From Calditrichota bacterium (GTDB lineage Bacteria; Electryoneota; RPQS01): a stretch of 64,000 bases of DNA. Of the stretch, positions 15,424 through 23,170 are shown piece by piece (within the stretch, counting starts at the first letter, position 1; each line of letters begins with the position of its first letter). A program made the translations under genes and the position numbers. The stretch spans positions 181,036 through 245,035 of the forward strand of contig JACJWA010000002.1 of the NCBI GenBank assembly GCA_020637395.1, written 5' to 3'. Under the pieces are notes generated by a model. The model was not told where the DNA came from and searched no databases. It saw nothing but the letters and a program-made list of their open reading frames with translations.

Positions 15424-16009
15424 TTGGACCAGCCGCGAAGAATGCAATTCGAGGGAGTAGGAATGGGGAAGACGGCGCATGGCAGGCGTTGCTTTAGAAA
15501 GCAGAGATGCCAAACCGCGAGGTGCAGAGGGCACGCAACTCGCAGACGGAGCAAGGTGGGACGAGCAGGGGCAAGTGGGATTTAGGCGGCGGTCGTGAGA
15601 CCGCCGCTTATTGTTTGCAGGATTCGCTATGCGAGAGACAGAGCCGCCGGCAAGAATTGATGAACTCAATGCGGAAATGGGCAGCATACAAGGGAACATC
15701 GAGTATCACTTGCGCAGGTGACTTGCGTCATTGTTCAGTTACCGAACATCGCAACCGGGAAGTGGGGGTCATGAAGATTTCTTGATTCAAGACTGCTTGC
15801 AGACCAGGGAGGGAGCTGGAGGCTGCCTCGTTTTTCTGATGTATACACGGCAATAGGGAAGAAACAGGGGTTCTGGGGATGTGGTTAGTTGAGTGATTTA
15901 GTCATATTCTATTGTAAAGAAAGGTGAATCGGGTTATATTGGATAGGAAATTAACAGCTTGAAATTTAATGAACATGACCCCTTGGTCGAGAACCTTTTG
16001 AGGAAGACG
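15424..16009. other. Intergenic region without a supported gene
   Basis: Holds the hairpin at 15584-15609 and an AT-rich leader (about 15840-15960) preceding the large secreted-protein gene. A 92-codon plus-strand frame (15507-15785) has no ribosome site, no recognisable domain and low-complexity composition, and is not called. Confidence 0.5.
15584..15609 (+). terminator. Terminator-like hairpin
   Basis: 11-bp stem AGGCGGCGGTC/GACCGCCGCTT (one G-U), GTGA loop, followed by ATTGTTTG. It could end the transcript of the small secreted protein 160 nt upstream. Confidence 0.55.
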
Positions 16010-19000
16010 ATGCGACGAATGCTGATGGTTAGTTTGGGACTGCTTTTGATTGCGACGGCTCAGACTGGGCTGGCGACGGTGTTTGAGAAGGATGTGACAA
16101 AGTCCGTGAACCCGGCACCGCATGCGAGTCTGGCGGAGCGCGGCCCGGTGGCGGAGCGGGATCCATTGCTGCGGGACGGAACTGAGGACTTGTTTGGATT
16201 GCCGGTGTTTTCAGGTTCGCGTTGGGAGCAGGATCCTCTGGATGTGGTAGGGAATGTGATTGAAGTGGGGACGACCTACTATGACTTGCAACACAATCAG
16301 ACGGCAGGCCGCACGATCACGGTGGATCGCAGCGGGTATGCCCGATTTGTCTGGACCAAATCGGACGCCACGTTAGCTTCGCGGCACATACAATACAACA
16401 TGCATGCATTCGGGAGTCTACTGTTACCGGGTGGGGTGCAAGTAGATAACAGCAATCGGGCGGGCTATGCAACGTTAGCCTCTGACGACGGCGGCAGAGG
16501 CATCCCGGCCTATCACGGATTCGAGGCCGCCGGTGGAAGTCCTCTGGCGACCGTTGCGAAGTCGGAGTTTTACATCGGTCCGTTTGAGTGGTCGCAACCG
16601 GATACTTTTAGCGATTCCTTCGGAGCGGTGACTCCAATCTGGCCGAAGACCGCGCTTGGTCAGTATGGCTTTGTCCACTTGGTTTCGACCCAGCCGAATT
16701 CTCCGGACGGGACACTTCCGTTTTACTATTCCCGCAGCGAGCCTGTCGGTAGCGGACCGGTCATCTGGCAGACTGTGGATTCATTGGATGGCGTTCCGGT
16801 ACAGTTCATGTTGGTGGATACGACGGTGGGAGTGAGTGCGAACGTTGCGGCTTCGCGGATTTCGGGGCGGACGGCGATGGTGTGGAACAAACTTTTGCGC
16901 GATCCGCAGACGGGGGATCCGCTTGCTCAGGTGAGCGATTTGTATGTTCAGATTTCGGAAGACAACGGTTTGAATTGGGGCGCCCCGATCAACGTGACGA
17001 ATTTCTGCAAACCTGCTGCGGACTGTCCCGATCAGGATTGGGCGACCTGCAACGGAGATACGCTGCGCGCCTGGGTTGACAATTCAGTACTGTTTGACAA
17101 TCAGGATGACCTGCACGTTGCATTCACGGCGGTGAGCTATCACTATCGGGACAACAACGGCGACGTCGTGAACGACGTGGGCGAACCGCGTTCGGCGATT
17201 TTGCACTGGAACAGCGGGACGAACGAGATTTCGACGATTGCGAATGCATTTGGTGAGTGGACGATTCCGGGCGGATGGACGACTGCGGGCGCCAATCACC
17301 GGGCAGTCTGTAAGCCGAGTCTTTCGATTGACACGACGAGTACGGTGGATCCGGCTGGGGAATTGTACTGTTCCTATTGGCGGGCGATGCCGGATCAATG
17401 GAGTGCGGAGATGTACCCGATGGGGGATGTATTTGTGTCGCGGAGCGAGAACGGAGGGCAGGATTGGAGTGTCGGGTATAACGTCACGCAGACGGACGGT
17501 GGTCAGAATGCGCCAGTGGGAAACAGTCTAAGCGAACGCGATCCTCGTCTGGCGGAAGTGGCAGCACGCGAGCCGGGAGGATTTGACTGGTTTCTTTACC
17601 TGTTTTACGAGCTGGATCACGAAGCGGGCACGGGTATCTTGAGTGAAGGAGCGTTGACGAACAATCAGCTTTTGTTCCAATTGGTTCCTTTGGATTCGAT
17701 TCCGACGTCGCCTCTGGTTCCGCCGCTTTATGTACCGACACACAGCACGGCAACGGGCGCCTGTCAGTATGTGAATCAGTATGGAACGGAGGCCTGCGAG
17801 CAGAAGACGGAGTGTGAATGCGCGCTGCTGAGCGGAACGTATATGGGGGACGGCACTCCGGAGTGCATTGTGGATGCTCCGTGCGGAATAGACACGGTGT
17901 TCACCGAGACGTTCGATTCGCTGGAGGACAACAGTCTGCCTGCTGGGTGGCTGCAGGTGGACGTGGATAGCGGCTTTTGCACGCAATTCAACCGCAATTC
18001 GACATGGCGGGTTCTCTCATACGGCGCGTTCTCGCACAGTCAGCCGAAAGTCCTGATGAACAACTTCAACGACAATGTATTGCCCAATGACGATTGGGTG
18101 ATTATTCCGGTGGGTTCACTGAGCGGACCGATTATGTTTAGCTATTGGTGTGCCACGCAGCAGCTTGAGTATCCCGAATCCTATGAGCTTCGGGTTTCGA
18201 CGACGGGGACAAATCCGGCGGACTTTTCGACCTTGCTGCATGCCGAGTACAACGTGCCGACGACGTGGGCAAAGCACACGTTCAATCTCACGGAGTTTGC
18301 CGGCGCGCCGTTCTACATCGCGTTCCACCACATTTCGATTGACAAGTTTGTGATCAAGGTGGACGATGTGACGCTGACGGCGGGTGCCAGCGTGCCGGAT
18401 GATCATTGTCCGGGACAGACGATTGAGTGCTTGCCGTTCACGGCGAGCGGGAACAACTGCTGCGCGACTCCGGACTGGCAAGATTGCGGGATTTCGACGC
18501 GCGAGATTTTCTACAACTACACGCCGTCTTCGACGACCACGGCGCGGCTGTCGCTGTGCGATTCGCCGGAGTCTTGGAATTCGTACATCTCGATTTACGA
18601 GGCGGGCGAGAACGGCAGCTGCACAGACAGTTTTCAGGTGGGATGTTTGGATGATGGCTGTGCGGACCCGATGCATGTGAATCAGCTTTTCACGTTCACG
18701 GGTGGGCAGACATACTACATTCTCGTGTGCGGATATTTTCTGGAAGACTGCGGCGAGTATGTGTTCAACATGACGGACGAGACGGACTACTCTCAGCCGG
18801 ACACGTTGTATTATGACAATGAGGAAGCGTTCGCCGCATATATTGACAGCGTGTGGGCGCGGGTGAGATTCACTCCGCCGTCGAACTTCACTCTTCGCAA
18901 CGCGTATTTGAAGACCGTGTGGGGGAATGAGGCGGACGGGCCGTGCGAATTCAAGGTGTATGTTACGCCGCCCGGGCCAGGTGTGGCGATCGCGGAAGCG

Positions 19001-19603
19001 ACTGCGTGCGTGCCGAACTCGTTTGGTTGGGGGGATCCGCAATGGGTTAGCGCGACTCTGGACAACCCATGGACGATGAATGCAGGCGCGGATTTTTGGG
19101 TTGTGGCGGGACCGCAATCGCACGGTGCGCCGGGTCCAGTGAGCGGCTGGAAAGCGCTGCTTGCGACATCCTCGTCGGGGCGGAGTACGCAGTCTTCGAC
19201 GGGACTCTACGGGCCCTATATTGCGGCGAGTGCCGACTTCATGCTGCGCGTGGGGGGAGAGCTTGCGCTGGGCAGTCCGGATTCGCTGGTGATCGAACCT
19301 GCGGCGAATGGCGCGGACATCGAGCTCTACTGGGGAAGTGTTTCGGGTGCAAGCGAGTATTCCATTTACCGCAGCACGTCGCCGATCACGACTCCCGTTC
19401 CGGAGGACTTGATCGGAACCTCCTTGACGCCGGACTATGTGGATGCGGGAGTGTTGGTGGGTGGTGACCAGCAAGTTTATTATGTGGTCACGGCAACGCA
19501 ATCGGCCTGGCTGAGTTCGAACGGTGAGACGGGACCTCTCAAGTCGGAGGGTTCTCGCGCGAGTGAGGTGATTCACCGGCCGATGCAGGTGAAGGCGCGG
19601 TAA
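16010..19603 (+). CDS. Large secreted multi-domain protein with adhesin-like (choice-of-anchor J) domain
   Basis: About 1197 aa from the ATG at 16010, preceded by GAGGAAG and opening a signal peptide (MRRMLMVSLGLLLIATAQTGLA). Residues 30-600 are a long beta-rich region with sialidase-like Asp-box hints (SEDNGLNWGAP, SENGGQDWSVG). Next, TFDSLEDNSLPAGWLQVD through IDKFVIKVDDVTL matches a cleaved-adhesin/choice-of-anchor J beta-sandwich. A Cys-rich, PPC-like domain follows (GNNCCATPDWQDC; LVCGYFLEDCGEY). The end is an FN3-like unit (DIELYWGSVSGASEYSIYRS). No YPNPFN sorting domain is present, although domain content is typical of sorted surface proteins. It probably binds or modifies an extracellular polymer; function inferred only. 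Confidence 0.8.
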   Translation: MRRMLMVSLGLLLIATAQTGLATVFEKDVTKSVNPAPHASLAERGPVAERDPLLRDGTEDLFGLPVFSGSRWEQDPLDVVGNVIEVGTTYYDLQHNQTAGRTITVDRSGYARFVWTKSDATLASRHIQYNMHAFGSLLLPGGVQVDNSNRAGYATLASDDGGRGIPAYHGFEAAGGSPLATVAKSEFYIGPFEWSQPDTFSDSFGAVTPIWPKTALGQYGFVHLVSTQPNSPDGTLPFYYSRSEPVGSGPVIWQTVDSLDGVPVQFMLVDTTVGVSANVAASRISGRTAMVWNKLLRDPQTGDPLAQVSDLYVQISEDNGLNWGAPINVTNFCKPAADCPDQDWATCNGDTLRAWVDNSVLFDNQDDLHVAFTAVSYHYRDNNGDVVNDVGEPRSAILHWNSGTNEISTIANAFGEWTIPGGWTTAGANHRAVCKPSLSIDTTSTVDPAGELYCSYWRAMPDQWSAEMYPMGDVFVSRSENGGQDWSVGYNVTQTDGGQNAPVGNSLSERDPRLAEVAAREPGGFDWFLYLFYELDHEAGTGILSEGALTNNQLLFQLVPLDSIPTSPLVPPLYVPTHSTATGACQYVNQYGTEACEQKTECECALLSGTYMGDGTPECIVDAPCGIDTVFTETFDSLEDNSLPAGWLQVDVDSGFCTQFNRNSTWRVLSYGAFSHSQPKVLMNNFNDNVLPNDDWVIIPVGSLSGPIMFSYWCATQQLEYPESYELRVSTTGTNPADFSTLLHAEYNVPTTWAKHTFNLTEFAGAPFYIAFHHISIDKFVIKVDDVTLTAGASVPDDHCPGQTIECLPFTASGNNCCATPDWQDCGISTREIFYNYTPSSTTTARLSLCDSPESWNSYISIYEAGENGSCTDSFQVGCLDDGCADPMHVNQLFTFTGGQTYYILVCGYFLEDCGEYVFNMTDETDYSQPDTLYYDNEEAFAAYIDSVWARVRFTPPSNFTLRNAYLKTVWGNEADGPCEFKVYVTPPGPGVAIAEATACVPNSFGWGDPQWVSATLDNPWTMNAGADFWVVAGPQSHGAPGPVSGWKALLATSSSGRSTQSSTGLYGPYIAASADFMLRVGGELALGSPDSLVIEPAANGADIELYWGSVSGASEYSIYRSTSPITTPVPEDLIGTSLTPDYVDAGVLVGGDQQVYYVVTATQSAWLSSNGETGPLKSEGSRASEVIHRPMQVKAR

Positions 19604-19623
19604 GCGCAAGGTTTAGGGAAAGA

Positions 19624-19655
19624 AAAGAGGGCGGCCCAAGCGGGTCGCCCTCTTT
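19624..19655. terminator. Bidirectional terminator between convergent genes
   Basis: 14-bp stem AAAGAGGGCGGCCC/GGGTCGCCCTCTTT (one G-U) with an AAGC loop, T-rich on both sides. It serves the genes ending at 19603 (+) and 19675 (-). Confidence 0.85.
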
Positions 19656-19674
19656 AGTATTAGAAGAGCAATTC

Positions 19675-21354
19675 TTACTCGACTTTGCGAGTTGGAGCGG
19701 GAAGTTGGAAGCGCGAGAGGATGCCGTTGTTTGTTGTGGTGATGTAATAGGTTTGGCGATCCAGCAAATTGACGACGCCGAAATCGGTGTAGCTCAGAGA
19801 ATTGGAGGTGCCGATTTCGGTGTAGGGACCTTGCACGCCGGGCGCACGGTAGACGTGAAAGGGAGTGTTGTCGGGATTCGCGGTCCAATGCAAGATGATG
19901 TCGCTGCCGGAGACGCTGATCACGAGCACCGGTCCGACGACAAACGTGTCAGCCAGAGTCTGGCTCCAGAAACCGAGTTCATCTTTGAAGCGAATCCCGA
20001 AGAGATGCAGGCCGACGGGAAGTCCGGTCAGGATGGCGACGGCGTTTTCGTCTTGTTCATCCCAGAGACCGTCTTGCGGAAACGTAACCTGCACTCCGTT
20101 GCCGACGCCGGGATCCACGTTGACGAAGTACTCGGCTCCTGCAAGTCTTGCCGAGGAGCTGGGTCCCGCTCCGGACCAGACGAAGAAGGGAAGGCTCTCG
20201 GTATTGGAGCGTTCACCCGTTTCATCCACATAGCGAAGGTAGACTCTGTGCGGACCGGGACCGGCATTGTGGGCAACGCCATTTGCGAAGGAGACATTCA
20301 TCGCGTCGGCGATGTCCACTTGAACAGGCGAAGCTCCGTCAATCCAGTACTCCATCGCCACCAGATTTTGCAAAGTGACTTCGCCCGAAGGGGACTCATG
20401 CACGAAGACATAGCGGGCCTCGCTGTTGCTCCAGATTCCGCGTTCATCGAGATAGCGCACGGCGAGCTTGTGGGACTGATTTGTTTGCAGACCGAGGGAG
20501 GCAATCAGCGCGGAGTAGTTGATGTTTTGTCCGTCTGAGACATCCACCAGCACGGGATTGACTCCATCATAGGAATATTCGACGTGGGTGATGTCATAGT
20601 ACTCGATTGCACCGCTTTCCAATTGAATAGCAAAGAAGTAGCGGGCTTCAGGATTGCTCCACTTGCCTTCTTCATCAAGATAGCGGATCGTGAGTTTGTG
20701 ATTCTGGTTGGGGGTCAGACTTCCGACGGGGAGCAGCGCGGCATAGTTGACGACGACGTTATCCGCGATGTTCACGAGCGTGGGAGTCAGGTTGTCGAAC
20801 TGATACTCGACGTGCGTGATGTCGCGGTTGTTGAAGACCCCGGGGACGGGCTGATGCAGAAAGAACCAGCGCGACTCGACGTCTCCCGCGATGCCGTTGG
20901 CACTGAAGAAACGGACGGAGAGCTTATGCGCCGAGTTCGTTTGCAGTCCGGACGACGGCAAGAGCAGGGCATGCACCACGAACGGGTCATCCGTGAGATC
21001 GAAGGGAGTGGGCGCGCCATTGTCGAGCCAATACTCCGCAGAAGAGATTTCGCGGCCTGCATAGCCGCTCAGCGCGGGCTGATGAATGAAGAAAGCGCGT
21101 CGTTCAGCGTTTCCCCAATGGCCTTCGTCGTCTTGGAAACGGATAAAAAGACCATGCGAGCTATTGGCGGGCAGAGCGGAGACCGGCACGAGCAATCCGG
21201 AGATCGCGACGGACTCTCCGGGAGTAATGGGAATGGGGACGGCGTTTCCCGGTCCGGGATCAGAATTGAAGAAGTACTCGGCTGCGGTGATGGTGAGCGC
21301 ATGAGCATGCGCGGCCCACAACAGAAGCAAAGCACAGAGTGCGCGTGTGAGCAT
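19675..21354 (-). CDS. Secreted protein built of six tandem beta repeats
   Basis: 559 aa; signal peptide 1-19. Six repeats of about 67-75 residues (approximately 21-92, 100-167, 177-243, 254-320, 330-402, 410-483) each open with an ISSAEYWLD/ITHVEYQFD-like strand. They run through a HxLxVRYLDExGxWSN core and close with EARYFFV. A final FN3-like unit (residues 487-559: SDIILHWTANPDNTPFHVYRA) ends the protein. No YPNPFN sorting motif and no catalytic signature. It sits 21 nt downstream of the beta-helix gene, probably in one operon. The leader has a small hairpin (GAGGA/TCCTC) covering the ribosome site. Likely a surface or matrix protein of unknown partner. Confidence 0.8.
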   Translation of the reverse strand: MLTRALCALLLLWAAHAHALTITAAEYFFNSDPGPGNAVPIPITPGESVAISGLLVPVSALPANSSHGLFIRFQDDEGHWGNAERRAFFIHQPALSGYAGREISSAEYWLDNGAPTPFDLTDDPFVVHALLLPSSGLQTNSAHKLSVRFFSANGIAGDVESRWFFLHQPVPGVFNNRDITHVEYQFDNLTPTLVNIADNVVVNYAALLPVGSLTPNQNHKLTIRYLDEEGKWSNPEARYFFAIQLESGAIEYYDITHVEYSYDGVNPVLVDVSDGQNINYSALIASLGLQTNQSHKLAVRYLDERGIWSNSEARYVFVHESPSGEVTLQNLVAMEYWIDGASPVQVDIADAMNVSFANGVAHNAGPGPHRVYLRYVDETGERSNTESLPFFVWSGAGPSSSARLAGAEYFVNVDPGVGNGVQVTFPQDGLWDEQDENAVAILTGLPVGLHLFGIRFKDELGFWSQTLADTFVVGPVLVISVSGSDIILHWTANPDNTPFHVYRAPGVQGPYTEIGTSNSLSYTDFGVVNLLDRQTYYITTTNNGILSRFQLPAPTRKVE

Positions 21355-21374
21355 GAGGAGTTGTTCCTCTTGCT

Positions 21375-22462
21375 TAGTAGCGCGGGCCGATGCGGCCGGA
21401 GGAGACGACGTTCACGCTGTCGCCGACTTCGACCAGATTGTCAATCGTCAGAGTCAGCGCGAAGGGATACGCCGGCACACCGTGATCCACGAAAGGCTTG
21501 GGACCGCCGTAGATGCCGAGGTCCGAGGCCGTGCTGTCCAAATCGAGGATGGAGGGATATCCTGCGTTGCGGCAGAGGTTTCCACCTGTGTTGGTGTTCA
21601 GGTGCAGATTTGAGACGCCGTATTCGTAGTAGCTCGCATCGTTGTAGCTGACGAAGGGGTTGTTGCTGCCGAGCGAGATGTTGTTGCTGAAACTGGCCGG
21701 GAAGGAGGGCGCGCCTCCGCCTGCGGCGGTGTATTCAAAGACGGAGCCGACGGGAAGCTGTCCGTAGGCGGCAGTAGGATTCCAGTCCCAGAAGATGTTG
21801 TTCAGTCCGATGACTTGCGGTACACCGGTGATGGCAAAGGGCTGGACCCAGTTTGTGAAGATGCAGTTATAGATCTCGATGGTGCCGCCGTTGGGTCCGG
21901 TGATCGCATTGTGTCCGACCCAGGGGGCGAGAGCATTGAAGACGGTATTGCGAATGATTGCGTTTCCATTCGCGTCACTCTGGTCATACCAAGCGTGATT
22001 GCCCTGAGCATTGAGCACGCAATCGGTCACGAAGAGCTTGCCGGCGGCATGATACACCGCCAAGACGCCATTGGCCGGAGTGACGTGACAACGGCGCAAG
22101 GTCACGGAGTCCACATTGCTGTAGGTATAGAGGGAATAGGAACCGCCGGACAGAAACTTGAAGCCTTCGATGACGGACTTGCTCGGGGCCGTTGATCCCA
22201 ATTGGACATAGCCCGCCCATGTGCAGACGTCCCAGCCGGCACCGATCAGGTGAATGCGCTTGGACGTGTTGCCGAGTGCTTCATTGTAGTTTCCGGGTCC
22301 GACGACGATCGTGTCTCCTGTGCTTGAAGCATTGAAGGCAGCGGTGATCGTGGTGTAGGGTGCGGAGCCGGGATTGGGGGAGACAAATCTGATCGCTGCA
22401 GAGCAGAGGATCGGTGCCGCCAGGGCGGTCAGGAAGGCGAGAGACAGGAGTTTCTTGCGCAT
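21375..22462 (-). CDS. Secreted right-handed beta-helix protein
   Basis: About 362 aa; ATG at 22462 chosen because it opens the signal peptide (MRKKLLSLAFLTALAAPILCSA). An upstream in-frame ATG at 22549 gives no signal peptide. The PYTTITAAFNASSTGDTIVVGPGNYNE opening is the classic entry to a pectate-lyase/PbH1 beta-helix, with successive rungs (IHLIGAGW, VTLRRCHVTPANG, LFVTDCVLNAQG, AIIRNTVFNAL, IEIYNCIFTNW). The end has LHLNTNTGGNLCRNAGYPS and a tail reading GIYGGPKPF, as in DUF1565-like proteins. No sorting domain was seen. Co-directional with, and just upstream of, the six-repeat protein. Carbohydrate binding or cleavage is possible, but no catalytic residues were identified. Confidence 0.8.
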
Positions 22463-22687
22463 GGATGGAATTGGCTGATTTAGTTTATGACCGTTTTCGG
22501 AAAGTTTGCGAAATATAGGAAAGAAGTTGAGACATCGCAACGTATGCAAGGGTCAGGAAAACAATAGTTAGCAAACGCAAAGTGTAAGAAAATGACGGAG
22601 ACGTTAGCAGATGTCTTTGTGAAAATAGTCTGTGAGGGTTGTGCAAAGCGATGGACGATCCGAGGAATGTAAAGTCAGAGAAAACAA

Positions 22688-22713
22688 CAAACCCTCGATT
22701 TCTCGAGGGTTTG
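22688..22713 (-). terminator. Isolated terminator-like hairpin
   Basis: Perfect 11-bp stem CAAACCCTCGA/TCGAGGGTTTG with a 4-nt loop. Read on the minus strand it is followed by TTGTTTTC. No annotated gene feeds into it from either side, so it may end an unannotated small RNA. Confidence 0.5.
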
Positions 22714-23060
22714 TGTCGCCATCCGCCGAAGCAAACGCAAATCAATCCAAAAGCTTAGCAATCATCAATTCTGGTCTTACGACTCCTCACCTAACTTGGG
22801 CATCTCTCTTTCGCCTGCACGGTCGAATGTTCCGCAGGTAATATGAGCTTATCCGTTCGTGAAGTCAAGGCATGAAACAGTCAAGAAACTGTGAAGAGGA
22901 TGGGTCACTTCTAACATATCCTCACAGAATTCAACAGATAAACCATAATCTCACTGATGGTATGATAGAGTCACGCCTCTCTGTGGGGGGTGAGGTGCGA
23001 ACGGAATGTTCCAATAGGTAAGATATTATCGCATAGTGCACAATAACTTAGGGCGATGGA

Positions 23061-23097
23061 GTGACAAAGTTGCGGAAGTTGCTTGCAACTTTGTCAC
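23061..23097. promoter_or_regulatory. 13-bp inverted repeat upstream of M3 peptidase
   Basis: GTGACAAAGTTGC and its perfect complement GCAACTTTGTCAC, separated by 11 nt, centred about 92 nt before the start codon. The right arm contains TTGTCA, a possible -35 hexamer. It could be an operator or an mRNA leader hairpin. Confidence 0.55.
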
Positions 23098-23170
23098 AAA
23101 GAGCCGTTATTTCCGTCTTATCTAACATAGGCAGAGCAATTTAGAACAGACTTTCCAAGGAGAAAGCAGC

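Larger units (their letters stand above)
22463..23170. other. Long divergent intergenic region, AT-rich, with hairpins
   Basis: 708 bases without a supported gene. It holds a perfect 11-bp hairpin at 22688-22713, two copies of a GAATGTTCC-N2/3-AGGTAA motif (22825-22841 and 23004-23021), and a 13-bp inverted repeat at 23061-23097 upstream of the peptidase. A minus-strand 86-codon frame (22485-22745) runs through the hairpin and is rejected. The hairpin with no gene beside it hints at a small transcript. Confidence 0.5.

Noticed and set aside
13136..15778. Identical 17-mer GTGGGGGTCATGAAGAT at 13136-13152 and 15762-15778
   Set aside because: Contains a G-run and has no shared flanking context, so it is compatible with chance in a window of this size.
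15507..15785. 92-codon plus-strand frame
   Set aside because: Low-complexity translation, no ribosome site, overlaps the terminator-like hairpin at 15584-15609.
18116..19609. 497-codon frame antisense to the large secreted protein
   Set aside because: Arg-rich shadow frame without features; the sense frame has recognisable domains.
22485..22745. 86-codon minus-strand frame in the divergent region
   Set aside because: Runs through a perfect hairpin, has no ribosome site, and no homology was recognised.
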